A stretch of 64,000 nt of DNA from CAYWKU01 sp964459325 (lineage in GTDB: Bacteria; RBG-13-61-14; CAYWKU01), in contig CAYWKU010000017.1 of the NCBI GenBank assembly GCA_964459325.1, positions 7,282-71,281 on the forward strand, in the 5' to 3' direction. Below, one piece after another: positions 32,960-41,847 of the stretch. The notes beneath the pieces were generated by a model. The model had not been told where the DNA came from. It did no database searches and was given only the letters and a program-made list of their open reading frames with translations. Every line of letters begins with the position of its first letter. The stretch's first letter is position 1. Position numbers and translations under genes: made by a program.

Positions 32960-35257
32960 TTGAATAAAGTGGAACAGGCCGGCGATAAAACCGAAAAAAC
33001 GGGATTGTTTCGGGAATTGAGGCTTTGGGCATGGGGCGCCTGGTTCTTCTGGGCCGTCGAGTGCCTTCTTATGTACTTCCAGGTGGCCTTTTATCAGGGG
33101 AAGTGGTCGTTTATAAAGGGCCGGAGTTTCCTGGAGGCCATACCTCACCGTTTTGAGCCTGCCGATGCGCTCGAGGCGCTTCTTATCGACGCCGCCGTGA
33201 TGGCCCTTTTATGCGCAGGCAGTATCATACTCCTCCGTATCGTAAGAAAAATATTAAAGCGATATGAAATATCCGCCACGCCCTTCCACGGAGCGGTTTA
33301 CCTGGGGATAATACTTTTCCTTTACGGCGCGGTGATAGTAAATATCGTTCTGCTGCCGGGAAGATTCGGGACTCAAGGCAAAATCTACACCGCCCTGCTG
33401 GCGGTTACCGTGCTTCTTATATGGTTGCTCATCTACCGCCACCTTAACCGGCGCCACGCGCTCGGCGACGGATGGTTCGCGTTCTGGAGCCTGGCCTGCG
33501 TTTTAATGGTGTGCCTGTTCGGAATATGGCCATGGCTGGATTATCACTCCAACCTGGTCTGGAAAATCCCGAAAGGTTACACCGCCAGAATCGGGATACT
33601 GGTGGGGGTTATCGCTTTTCAGCAGGTTGTGCTTCATATCAGGGCGTGGGTTGCCTCCCGGCGGGGTGGGGAAAAGACGCCGGGAGGACTTCGACTGTGG
33701 GCGGCAAGAATCCTGGCCTTCGCCACAATAGTGGCCGCCGTTGCATTTACTTTAGCCTTCCGGACGGACGTAAAACTGGACCCCGACCTGGTTACCCGGT
33801 CGGACAGCAAGCTGCCCAACATTCTGATGATTTCCATGGATACGGTGCGAGCGGACGCTTTGAGCTGCTATTCGGATAAGGGCAAAACGCCCTTTCTGGA
33901 TAAGCTGGCTGCCCGGAGCGTCTTGTTTGAAGACGCAAGGTCTCCCAGCCCCTGGACGCTACCCGGGCACGCTTCCATGTTTACGGCCCGGTACCCGTCG
34001 GCTCACGGCGCAAGCTGGGAATTTACGTATCTTCCGGACAGTGAAACCACACTGGCGGAAATCCTGGCAACGGCGGGCTACAAGACAGCCGCTTTCAGCT
34101 CGAACGTTTGGGTGTCTCACTTCACCAATATTACTCAGGGCTTCGATTACTTCTACATACTGGGCAACAAGTTTCAACTGAATCGAAAGGCCCGCGAGCG
34201 ACCTTTGCTGTTATGGGAAGCAATGGCCAGGCCCATACTCACAAGACTTAACAACAGGGGATGGCTGGACTCGGTGGTCAACTTCCGGATTAAGAACAAA
34301 TCCCGCCAGATTAACGGGATGATAAAAAGATACTTAAAAAGAAACGAGGGTAGCGAACAGCCGTTTTTCATATTCGTAAACTACATAGATTCCCACAACC
34401 CGTACAAGCCGCTCGGCAAGCTGAGGCCCAAACCGCCCGAGGGCGTCAACATGAAAAAAATAAGGTCCGTTAACAACAAGCCCCCGAAAATAATGGCCGA
34501 ACGGATATTTTTAACCGAGGAAGAAAAGGAATATTGGATTTCCCTCTATTACTTGACCGTCACCAGCCTTGACGTTTATATCAATGAGCTCTTTCAGGTC
34601 CTTGAGAAGGCCGGTTTCATGGAAGATGTTGTAGTTATCGTCACATCCGACCACGGGGAATACCTCGGTGAATACGACCAGTATTGCCACCTGTTCGGGG
34701 TCCACGAGCCCGTCATCCGGGTGCCTTTTATCTTATACTCTCCGGACAGGATTGAGGGAGGAAAACGCTTCAGGTCGATGGTGCAGACCGTAGACATCCC
34801 CCCCACCCTGCTGGAACTGGCGGGAATAAAGTTCAGAAATTCCTCGCGATTTCAAGGCAAATCCTTGATGCCGCTGGTCAAGGATAATGCCCATCTCAGG
34901 AACTATTCGGTTTCCGAGCTTATGGTTCCCACTCTGCCGCTCGAGGTCTTCAGGCGGCTGAAAGGCCCCTCTGGAAAATATAACAAGTGGAACACCCGCC
35001 AGCGGAGCATTACCGACAAGTCGTATCAACTGGAAGTCCATCAAAACGGCTACAGGCAATTGTGGAAACTGCCGGAGGATATATCCAGCGTCGAAGGGAC
35101 CGAGGTTCCCGGAAATCCGGAGCCGGCCGACAAAATGGAAGGCGAGCTGAAGGGATGGCTGAAAAGCTTCGAGCACGCCGACACTTCAAAGATGGAAAGG
35201 CCGGAAATGAGCGAGGATTTCAAAAAGCAACTGAAGGCCCTCGGCTACCTGAAATAA
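32960..35257 (+). CDS. Membrane-bound sulfatase-superfamily protein with Thr nucleophile
   Basis: A 765-residue protein. The first 270 residues carry about seven membrane segments, after which a sulfatase domain begins (LPNILMISMDTVRADALSCY). The nucleophile loop WTLPGHASMFTARYPSAHG has Thr333 in the formylglycine place and His where Arg is usual. FVNYIDSHNPY and VVIVTSDHGEYLGEYDQYCHLFGVHEPVIRVP supply the remaining metal ligands. The layout (membrane part then AlkP domain) recalls lipid or glycan head-group transferases such as phosphoethanolamine or phosphoglycerol transferases. Start TTG at 32960 with AAGGTGG upstream. It diverges from the first sulfatase and is followed after 6 bp by an MBL hydrolase. 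Confidence 0.85.
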   Translation: MNKVEQAGDKTEKTGLFRELRLWAWGAWFFWAVECLLMYFQVAFYQGKWSFIKGRSFLEAIPHRFEPADALEALLIDAAVMALLCAGSIILLRIVRKILKRYEISATPFHGAVYLGIILFLYGAVIVNIVLLPGRFGTQGKIYTALLAVTVLLIWLLIYRHLNRRHALGDGWFAFWSLACVLMVCLFGIWPWLDYHSNLVWKIPKGYTARIGILVGVIAFQQVVLHIRAWVASRRGGEKTPGGLRLWAARILAFATIVAAVAFTLAFRTDVKLDPDLVTRSDSKLPNILMISMDTVRADALSCYSDKGKTPFLDKLAARSVLFEDARSPSPWTLPGHASMFTARYPSAHGASWEFTYLPDSETTLAEILATAGYKTAAFSSNVWVSHFTNITQGFDYFYILGNKFQLNRKARERPLLLWEAMARPILTRLNNRGWLDSVVNFRIKNKSRQINGMIKRYLKRNEGSEQPFFIFVNYIDSHNPYKPLGKLRPKPPEGVNMKKIRSVNNKPPKIMAERIFLTEEEKEYWISLYYLTVTSLDVYINELFQVLEKAGFMEDVVVIVTSDHGEYLGEYDQYCHLFGVHEPVIRVPFILYSPDRIEGGKRFRSMVQTVDIPPTLLELAGIKFRNSSRFQGKSLMPLVKDNAHLRNYSVSELMVPTLPLEVFRRLKGPSGKYNKWNTRQRSITDKSYQLEVHQNGYRQLWKLPEDISSVEGTEVPGNPEPADKMEGELKGWLKSFEHADTSKMERPEMSEDFKKQLKALGYLK

Positions 35258-35263
35258 CCCGAA

Positions 35264-36127
35264 ATGCCCGAACTTATCCAAGCCGCGCCTTACATTTACC
35301 GGTTAAAAATGCCCCCTTTCGGCCCCCCCTCGTGGGAAGTCAGCAACGTATATTTCGCGGGAAATAAGGAAATTTTCCTGATAGACGCAGGATACCCCAC
35401 TCCTCAATCAATAGAATGCATACTCGATGCCTGGAAGGAGTTGGGCTCGCCGAAAATAAAGGCGGTGCTGGTTACACACGCCCACCTCGACCACATGGGC
35501 GGACTTAGCGCCATCGAAGATAAAACGGGGGCTCCCGTATGGACTCACAAGCTGGAGGCGGAATTCTTCGGCGAAATGTTCCCGCAGGAGCGGGTGGATA
35601 AAACCCTCGAGGAAGGTGAAAAATTACAGGCCGATGAGGTTAAACTGCACGTGTTGCACCTGCCGGGCCATACCGAGGGCCACCTGGCTTTTCTCGAAGA
35701 AAGCGCCCGCACCCTTTTCACCGGCGACCTGGTGCTGGGGCACGGTTACGCCATTATCGTGCCGCCAAGAGGGGACATGGTGAAGTACATGGACAGCCTG
35801 CGCAGGATGGAAAAGTTGGGAGTAGGGAAAATACTCCCCGGCCACGGCCCCGTTGTCGAAGACGGCGCCGGAAAAATCGAGGAGTACATAACTCACCGCA
35901 TACTCAGGGAAATCCAGATACTTCGCCAACTGGAAGGCGGTGAAAAGTCCATACCGGATATGGCTGAGGAAATTTATTCGGACATGGCGCCGGTGCTGAG
36001 GCAGGCCGGGAGGTTGCAGGTGTTGGCGCATCTGATAAAGATGGAAGATGAAGGCTCGGTAAAGCACGTTTCGGGCGACGGCCCGGAAGCCGTCTACCGG
36101 AACCTCGTGGGCAAGCTTCCCTTTTGA
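35264..36127 (+). CDS. MBL-fold metallo-hydrolase
   Basis: A 287-residue metallo-beta-lactamase-fold enzyme. The zinc motif HAHLDHMGG is at residues about 72-80, then HLPGHTEGHLAFLEE, FTGDLVLGHG and LPGHGPVVEDG give the rest of the dinuclear site. The last part (IPDMAEEIYSDM, then a winged-helix-like tail) is of the LACTB2/glyoxalase-II type that often carries a C-terminal small helical domain. It is 6 bp after the membrane sulfatase and probably co-transcribed. Substrate unknown: RNA, thioester or lactone hydrolases share this fold. Confidence 0.9.
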   Translation: MPELIQAAPYIYRLKMPPFGPPSWEVSNVYFAGNKEIFLIDAGYPTPQSIECILDAWKELGSPKIKAVLVTHAHLDHMGGLSAIEDKTGAPVWTHKLEAEFFGEMFPQERVDKTLEEGEKLQADEVKLHVLHLPGHTEGHLAFLEESARTLFTGDLVLGHGYAIIVPPRGDMVKYMDSLRRMEKLGVGKILPGHGPVVEDGAGKIEEYITHRILREIQILRQLEGGEKSIPDMAEEIYSDMAPVLRQAGRLQVLAHLIKMEDEGSVKHVSGDGPEAVYRNLVGKLPF

Positions 36128-36165
36128 CTCATTCAGGATACCGTTATAAATTACTTAGCGAGGGT

Positions 36166-36198
36166 AGCCCGGCTTAAAGCGAGAGCGTAAGCCGGGTG
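36166..36198. repeat. Palindromic repeat, family C, copy 2
   Basis: Stem GCCCGGCTTA (36167-36176) with TAAGCCGGGT (36188-36197) around AAGCGAGAGCG. It is related to 36267-36294 and to the unit at 15224-15268. Confidence 0.6.
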
Positions 36199-36266
36199 CC
36201 GAAGGCATGGGAGACCGTGTTCGTGGTATCTGAAGGTGTACATATGTTCTCCTGTTGCTCACGTAA

Positions 36267-36294
36267 CACAGCTTACACTTCATTTTAAGCTGTG
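36267..36294. repeat. Palindromic repeat, family C, copy 3
   Basis: Perfect 9-bp stem CACAGCTTA/TAAGCTGTG with a CACTTCATTT loop, then CTACCCG. The loop and trailing bases match the unit near 15240-15270 (TTTCACTTTAAGCCGGGCCAC) in pattern. It lies between the MBL gene and purM. Confidence 0.6.
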
Positions 36295-36320
36295 CTACCC
36301 GTTAATGTTTCCCGCGACGG

Positions 36321-36341
36321 ACAAGGGGCTTAAGCCCCTTG
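36321..36341. repeat. Short palindromic repeat, family B, copy 2
   Basis: ACAAGGGGCTTAAGCCCCTTG: perfect inverted repeat with no spacer. It is 27 bp before purM and directly precedes its ribosome-binding region. Confidence 0.7.
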
Positions 36342-36368
36342 CCTCCCGGTCGCAAAAGGGTGTTGAAA

Positions 36369-37421
36369 ATGGCTTCAAACGACAAATACAAACAGGCGGG
36401 CGTGGACATAGACCTGGCGGAAAGCCTGGTAAAGCGTATAAAGCCGATGGCCCGCTCCACTCACCGAAAGGGCGTCATGGGCAAAATCGGCGGCTTCGGG
36501 GCGCTTTTCTCACCGAAACTGGCCGGTTACACCGACCCCGTCCTCGTCAGCGGCACCGACGGCGTGGGCACCAAGCTGAAAGTCGCCTGGATGACGAACA
36601 AGCACGACACGGTGGGAATCGACCTGGTGGCCATGTGCGTCAACGACATAGTGACCTCCGGCGCGGAGCCGCTGTTTTTCCTGGATTACTTCGCCACCGG
36701 CAAGCTCGACCCCGACGTGGGCGCCGCCGTCATAAAAGGCATCGCCGAAGGGTGCAGGCAGGCCGGCTGCGCATTGATAGGCGGAGAAACCGCCGAAATG
36801 CCGGGCTTTTACGGCCCCGGTGAATACGACCTGGCGGGGTTCGCGGTGGGAGCGGTCGAGCGCGGTAAAATACTGGACGGCTCAAAGATAAAACCGGGAG
36901 ACACACTCATCGGGATGGCCAGCAGCGGGATACACTCCAACGGCCTCAGCCTGGCCCGGAAAATCTTCTTCGAAAGGATGAAGCTGGGGGCGGAAAATAA
37001 AATAAAGGGCCTCAGGCTGCCGGTGGGCAGGGAAATTCTGCGCCCCACCCGGATTTACGTCAAGAGCGTTCTCGACGTGGCGGCCCGGTGCAAACTGAAG
37101 GCCGCCGCTCATATAACCGGCGGCGGCATTACCGATAACCTGCCGAGGGTGCTGCCGAAAGGCCTGTCCGCGAAAGTTGACACCGGGGCATGGAATACCC
37201 CTTCCATCTTCAGAATCATTGCCGGGCAGGGCGATGTCAGCGCGAAGGAGATGTATCGCACTTTCAACATGGGCGTGGGGATGATACTGGTGGTGGCCGG
37301 AACCGACGCGAAGAAAGCGATTGAGCGGGTCGCGCGAGCGGGTGAAAAGCCTTATGTTATCGGCGAAGTTATTTCCAAATCCGGCGCTCCGGGGGTAATA
37401 TACGACCCACCGCTTGAATAA
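36369..37421 (+). CDS. purM: Phosphoribosylformylglycinamidine cyclo-ligase
   Basis: PurM closes the imidazole ring to give AIR in purine synthesis. 350 residues from the ATG at 36369 (MASNDKYKQAGVDIDLAESLV), chosen because the family starts here and AGGGTG lies upstream; an earlier in-frame start at 36339 lies within a repeat. Conserved marks: VSGTDGVGTKLKVA, TVGIDLVAMCVNDIVTSGAEPLFFLDYFATGKLD, LIGGETAEMPGFY and AHITGGGITDNLPRVLP. It is followed by der. Confidence 0.97.
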   Translation: MASNDKYKQAGVDIDLAESLVKRIKPMARSTHRKGVMGKIGGFGALFSPKLAGYTDPVLVSGTDGVGTKLKVAWMTNKHDTVGIDLVAMCVNDIVTSGAEPLFFLDYFATGKLDPDVGAAVIKGIAEGCRQAGCALIGGETAEMPGFYGPGEYDLAGFAVGAVERGKILDGSKIKPGDTLIGMASSGIHSNGLSLARKIFFERMKLGAENKIKGLRLPVGREILRPTRIYVKSVLDVAARCKLKAAAHITGGGITDNLPRVLPKGLSAKVDTGAWNTPSIFRIIAGQGDVSAKEMYRTFNMGVGMILVVAGTDAKKAIERVARAGEKPYVIGEVISKSGAPGVIYDPPLE

Positions 37422-37448
37422 ATAGAAAAATCGAACCCGGCGGGTAAA

Positions 37449-38789
37449 ATGGCAAGAACTTCCACCATAGTTATCGTGGGCCGCCCCAACGTGGGGAAGA
37501 GCACCCTGTTCAACCGGCTTACAGGCCGCAGGCGGGCGCTCGTAGACAACCTCCCGGGCGTCACCAGGGACAGGATATACGGGCGGGGCGAATGGATGGG
37601 GCGCACCTTCGCCGTAATAGACACCGGCGGCTTCGACCCCGACAATACCGAAGGCATCTGGAAGGAAATGAAGGCCCAGGTGATGCTGGCAATCGAGGAA
37701 GCCGACGCCGTCATCTTCCTCCTTGACGGAACCGAAGGGGTCAACCCGGTGGATGAAGACATATCGGAGTACTTAAGGCGGGAGGCACAGGCGCCGGTTT
37801 TTCACGTTGTAAATAAAATCGACAACCCGAAAAGAGAGGAGCTGGTGCATCGGTTCTGGTCGCTGGGGCCGGATAAGATATACCCGGTCAGCGCCGAGCA
37901 CTCACTTGGAGTAGACGACCTTCTTGACGACCTGATTGAAACCCTTCCGCCGGAAGAGGAACTGGAGGAGGAGCCGGAAGCGGTACCCGTGGCGGTGGTG
38001 GGAAAACCCAACGTTGGCAAAAGCACTCTCATCAACAAGCTGCTGGGCGCGGAGCGCCTTCTTACCCACGATTCACCCGGAACCACCCGCGATGCGGTGG
38101 ACAGCGTGGTGAACCGGGAAGAAGGCAGGGCTTATCGATTCATTGACACGGCGGGCATCCGAAAGAAAAGCAAAGTCACCCTGCGCATCGAAAAATTCTC
38201 GATAATCAAGGCCCTCAAGGCCATAGACCGCTGCCACGTTGCCCTGTTGCTGATAGACGCTTCCGAAGGCCCTACCGAGCAGGACGCAAAGGTCGCGGGG
38301 TATACACTGGACCGAGGCAAAGCCGCCATTATACTGCTGAACAAATGGGACCTGGTCGAAAAGGACACCCGTACTTTCGACGAACTTGTGAAAAAGGTGC
38401 GGGAAAGGCTTTATCACCTGGACTATGCGCCAATTATAAGCGTTTCCGCAAAGACCGGACTGAGGCTCCACCGCCTGTTCGAGGAGATAGACAAGGTGGA
38501 CTCTCAACACTCCCGCAGGGTGAGCACCGGTGAGCTGAACAAGGCGCTGGAAGCCGCCGTGGGCAGGCACAAACCCTCGGTTTCGGGGGGAAAGAGAATC
38601 AAGTTCTACTATGCCACCCAGTACGGCGTAAGGCCTCCCCGGTTTGCAATATTCACCAACCGCCCAAGCGATATTCGCGCTTCATATCAAAGGTATCTCA
38701 TCAACCGGATAAGGGAAACTTTCGGTTTCGAAGGCACGCCCATACGACTCAAGTTTCGTCCGCGCGAAAATAAGGGAAAAAACAAATAA
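37449..38789 (+). CDS. der: Ribosome-associated GTPase Der (EngA)
   Basis: A 446-residue double-GTPase needed for 50S assembly. G1 motifs are GRPNVGKST (first domain) and GKPNVGKST (second), with DTGGF and DTAGI as G3 and NKID and NKWD as G4. The C-terminal KH-like domain (about 360-440) contains IKFYYATQYGVRPPRFAIFTN. Length is normal. It lies 28 bp after purM on the same strand. Confidence 0.98.
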   Translation: MARTSTIVIVGRPNVGKSTLFNRLTGRRRALVDNLPGVTRDRIYGRGEWMGRTFAVIDTGGFDPDNTEGIWKEMKAQVMLAIEEADAVIFLLDGTEGVNPVDEDISEYLRREAQAPVFHVVNKIDNPKREELVHRFWSLGPDKIYPVSAEHSLGVDDLLDDLIETLPPEEELEEEPEAVPVAVVGKPNVGKSTLINKLLGAERLLTHDSPGTTRDAVDSVVNREEGRAYRFIDTAGIRKKSKVTLRIEKFSIIKALKAIDRCHVALLLIDASEGPTEQDAKVAGYTLDRGKAAIILLNKWDLVEKDTRTFDELVKKVRERLYHLDYAPIISVSAKTGLRLHRLFEEIDKVDSQHSRRVSTGELNKALEAAVGRHKPSVSGGKRIKFYYATQYGVRPPRFAIFTNRPSDIRASYQRYLINRIRETFGFEGTPIRLKFRPRENKGKNK

Positions 38790-38841
38790 CACCCTTCTCT
38801 CGCAGCCTTCCGGCGAAAAGGTATGTATGTAATCGTTAAAG

Positions 38842-39120
38842 TTAAAATGCCATGTTGAAGGTTTTAAATTCGCCGGCGGGCTTTTCCCATTCGACTTTTA
38901 CGTCCGTCACGCGCGCCATGGGGGGGCCTTGGCGGCACCAGTCTATGAAAGCTTTCACGCTTTCCTCCGGCCCTTCGGCGACGGCTTCCACGTCGCCGTT
39001 ATGAAGGTTTCTCACCCAGCCGGTCAACCCCAGGCTGCGGGCTTCCTCCCGGGCGGTACCCCTGTAGAACACCCCCTGCACGCGGCCGCTTATGGTCAGA
39101 TGCGCTCTCGCGTTCGCCAT
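38842..39120 (-). CDS. acyP: Acylphosphatase
   Basis: A 92-residue acylphosphatase that hydrolyses carboxyl-phosphate bonds. The catalytic motif GRVQGVFYRGTAREEARSLGLTGWVRN has the Arg and Asn of the active site. The C-terminal part (WEKPAGEFKTFNMAF) is normal. It starts 5 bp before the stop of the next gene on the minus strand, so they probably share an mRNA. Confidence 0.95.
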   Translation of the reverse strand: MANARAHLTISGRVQGVFYRGTAREEARSLGLTGWVRNLHNGDVEAVAEGPEESVKAFIDWCRQGPPMARVTDVKVEWEKPAGEFKTFNMAF

Positions 39121-39124
39121 GGTA

Positions 39125-39994
39125 TCACTGAATCCTCTGCAACTTGTTTCCCCAGCCGCCCTTGAGAACGGCGGTCTGGGAGCCTTCTCCTATGTACATC
39201 GTCCCGCTCCAGGCGGTTACCGACTTGTTGACGCCGTTTCCGGTAATTTTCAGGACAACCCTTACCCTGTGATTGCCTGTCGGTTGATTTTTCAATCTTA
39301 TGGTGGCGCCTTCCCAGAAATAGGTGACGTTAATGACTTCCCCCTGGTCGTTTTTCTGTCTCCGCAGCTTGCTGGCGCCCTTGCCACCAACGTACTTTCC
39401 GTCATAGTAGACCAGCATGGACGCCTTTGTTGCCTCCCGGGGCACGCTCAGTAAAAGCGTGCTCGTGATGTTTATGGTCAGGTCGCCCTGAGGTAGAACC
39501 AGCCCCTCCTCAGTTCTTTCCCCCGAAGGCGGAGTTTCCGGCTCTTCTTTCGGCTCGGCCTTACGCTCGGGTTCGGTGTCCTCCTTTTTGACTTCCTTTG
39601 TTTCTTTTTCCTCCGGTTTCGGTTTCGGTTCTGGACGCGGGGTAGTTCTTCTTGGCCTCTTGTATCTTTCTACCCTCTTTTTTTCTTCTTTGCTTTCTTT
39701 CTCTTCGTCGGCTTTCTTTTCTTCCGCAGGAACCTTTACTTCCCGGGTCACAAATATCATCTTTGTAGTACTGCCCGTCAGGTCGAGAATCGGGCGCCGC
39801 GTCTCCAGCACAAACGCCGAAGCGCTTACCAGCACTGCGGCAACTACGACGCCGGGCAGAAGCAGGCGCTCTTTCTCAAACAAAAGAGCCACTACAATAA
39901 TCAAGAGGACCAAAAGCCCCCAGAAGAATACGTAAAAACCCGCTGTGTTAATTAAATCTGCGTAGTTTTGGATAAATTTCAAGGCATTATCCAT
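39125..39994 (-). CDS. Membrane-anchored protein with Lys/Glu-rich linker and beta domain
   Basis: A protein of about 289 residues, not assigned to a family. Two membrane segments (FYVFFWGLLVLLIIVVALLF and LLPGVVVAAVLVSASAFVL) are followed by a highly charged linker of about 90 residues rich in Lys, Glu and Pro, then a C-terminal beta-rich domain: SVPREATKASMLVYYDGKYVGGKG and HRVRVVLKITGNG resemble a PEGA-like fold. The ATG at 39994 is used; an upstream TTG at 40033 is possible. It is transcribed with acyP. The linker could span the periplasm; function unknown. Confidence 0.6.
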   Translation of the reverse strand: MDNALKFIQNYADLINTAGFYVFFWGLLVLLIIVVALLFEKERLLLPGVVVAAVLVSASAFVLETRRPILDLTGSTTKMIFVTREVKVPAEEKKADEEKESKEEKKRVERYKRPRRTTPRPEPKPKPEEKETKEVKKEDTEPERKAEPKEEPETPPSGERTEEGLVLPQGDLTINITSTLLLSVPREATKASMLVYYDGKYVGGKGASKLRRQKNDQGEVINVTYFWEGATIRLKNQPTGNHRVRVVLKITGNGVNKSVTAWSGTMYIGEGSQTAVLKGGWGNKLQRIQ

Positions 39995-40244
39995 GTTGGA
40001 GGCAAGTATACCAAAGCCATGAGTAAAGTTCAACTCAAAATTAGAGACTCATAGGGCTTCGTTTCGCATTTCGAAAGTACCACGTGAAGTCGACTCATTG
40101 ACGTATCCGGCGATTATCAGTAAATTATGAAGTAAAGGAACTCAATCCCGCCGGGCGACAACGGAGTTGCCCGAAGGAAAGCAGCGGCGGTTCATTCCGG
40201 GCTTTGGTAAAATCGCGAATCGACCGAAGAGGGGGAATGTAAAG

Positions 40245-40844
40245 ATGGCGGAAGAAAACCTTAGCCGGGAGGAAAGAGACTTTCTCCTGAAAGTCGCAAA
40301 AGACTCAATCGCGCGAAAGCTGGGCGTGACCGAAACATCTCATACAAAGGAAGAAGCCGAAGGGGTCGGTCCCCGCATCAATCAAGACAGGGGCTGCTTT
40401 GTCACCCTGCACAAGCGTGGCCAGTTGCGGGGCTGCATCGGCATTTTCGAAGCACGGGGACCGTTGTGGCAGAACGTCGAAGAAATGGCCGCTCAGGCGG
40501 CTTTCAACGACCCCAGGTTCAGACCCCTTTCACGAGGTGAGTTTGACGAGATAGATATCGAGATAAGCGCGCTGACGCCCCTGAGGCAAGTAAACAGCGT
40601 GGACGAGGTCAAAGTGGGCGAACACGGCATTTACATAACCCGGGGATTAAACCGCGGGGTTCTGCTTCCTCAGGTAGCTACGGAACAGGGTTGGGACCGT
40701 GACACGTTCCTGGACCACACGTGCATGAAAGCGGGCCTCTCGGCCGGTTGCTGGCGCCGGCCGGACACCACGATTGAAATCTTCAGCGCGGAAATTTTTG
40801 GAGAAAAGGAGAACTCCGGTTCTGAAAAGTCCGAGTCAATTTGA
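40245..40844 (+). CDS. AMMECR1 domain protein
   Basis: A protein of about 199 residues from the ATG at 40245 (MAEENLSREERDFLLKVAKDS), chosen because GGGGGA lies upstream and the family starts here. The AMMECR1 core is complete: GCFVTLHKRGQLRGCIGIFEARGPLWQNVEEMAAQAAFNDPRFRPLSRGEFDEIDIEISALTPL... including RGCIG. The function is debated; such proteins are often near AmmB/AmmA radical-SAM sets, but none is here. It overlaps the 5' end of holB, consistent with translational coupling. Confidence 0.93.
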   Translation: MAEENLSREERDFLLKVAKDSIARKLGVTETSHTKEEAEGVGPRINQDRGCFVTLHKRGQLRGCIGIFEARGPLWQNVEEMAAQAAFNDPRFRPLSRGEFDEIDIEISALTPLRQVNSVDEVKVGEHGIYITRGLNRGVLLPQVATEQGWDRDTFLDHTCMKAGLSAGCWRRPDTTIEIFSAEIFGEKENSGSEKSESI

Positions 40845-41847
40845 TGATATTATAGGGCATGATGAAGTTGTCGAGCGCCTGCGGCGCGATTTGACGGGAA
40901 ACAGGCTGGCTCACGCCTACCTTTTCGTAGGCCCGCGCGGCACGGGCAAAACGACCCTCGCCCGAATACTGGGAGCGGCCACACTTTGCCGCGCCGCCGA
41001 TTTCAATGACCGGCCCTGCTCCGAATGCACGGCATGTGGAAAAATCTCCCGCCGCAATCACCCCGACTTCCACCAGCTGACTCCCGCCGAAGGAAGACGC
41101 TGGATAAGGGTTGACCAGGTCAGGGAGCTTCAGGCGGCTCTGGCGCGGAGGCCCGTAGAGTCCGAACGGCGGGTGGCCGTTGTAGATGGAGCGGATTCGA
41201 TGAATGAAGCCGCTCAGAATGCCTTTCTCAAGACCCTGGAAGAACCGCCCTCCGGAACTCTGATAGTCCTCACGGCGCCCGGGGTGCATCGCCTTCTGCC
41301 TACCATTGTAAGCAGGTGCCGCATAGAGCGGTTCGGCCCCCTGAAAACCGCCGAACTGGCGGGAATCATAAAAGAAAAAAGAAGCATCGAGCCCGGGGAA
41401 GCCGCAATGGTGGCTCAGTTGACTTCCGGCAGCGTGGGCGATGCGATGAACATGGACATGGAATTCGTTAGAAGAGCAAGGCCCGCGATTATTAACAGGA
41501 TTGCCGACACAGTCACCGATGAAAAGCCGGACCCGGAGAAAATTCTGGGAATTGCCGACCAATTGGCAAAGATGGGGGATAACTCGCTGCATATAGTCAG
41601 AACCCTTCTCGCCGACGTGGCATCGAATAAGCTGGGACGGAACATCGCCAACATCGACATGGGGGGCGCCATTGATAAGCTGTCCCGCAATTGGAGCCTG
41701 GAGCGGGTATTATCTCACTTCGAAATGACGCTTCAGGCCGAGGCAGGCCTGGCGCGGAATTTAAACCGGGCCTTTCTGTATGAAAATCTATTACTCGCTT
41801 TAACGCGAGGAGGAAAAGATGAAAACCATAGTGGGAATACAGTTTAA
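40822..41847 (+). CDS. holB: DNA polymerase III delta' subunit
   Basis: Clamp-loader AAA+ subunit. The P-loop is VGPRGTGKTTLA, the zinc module is C..CSECTACGK, sensor 1 lies in LKTLEEPPSGTLIVLTA and the Arg-rich segment is IVSRCRIERFGP. The start is uncertain: no ATG exists before the conserved DDIIGH; CTG (40822) has AAAGGAG well placed, and TTG (40774 or 40798) are alternatives. The gene overlaps AMMECR1 by about 20 bp and its end overlaps ricT by 29 bp, so the three are an operon. holB next to ricT is a common bacterial order. Confidence 0.88.
   Translation: MKSPSQFDDIIGHDEVVERLRRDLTGNRLAHAYLFVGPRGTGKTTLARILGAATLCRAADFNDRPCSECTACGKISRRNHPDFHQLTPAEGRRWIRVDQVRELQAALARRPVESERRVAVVDGADSMNEAAQNAFLKTLEEPPSGTLIVLTAPGVHRLLPTIVSRCRIERFGPLKTAELAGIIKEKRSIEPGEAAMVAQLTSGSVGDAMNMDMEFVRRARPAIINRIADTVTDEKPDPEKILGIADQLAKMGDNSLHIVRTLLADVASNKLGRNIANIDMGGAIDKLSRNWSLERVLSHFEMTLQAEAGLARNLNRAFLYENLLLALTRGGKDENHSGNTV

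Noticed and set aside
40141..40180. Hairpin CGGGCGACAAC...GTTGCCCG upstream of the AMMECR1 gene
   Set aside because: Resembles the family A repeat in part, but lacks the GGAG/CTYT loops and flanks; too weak to call.
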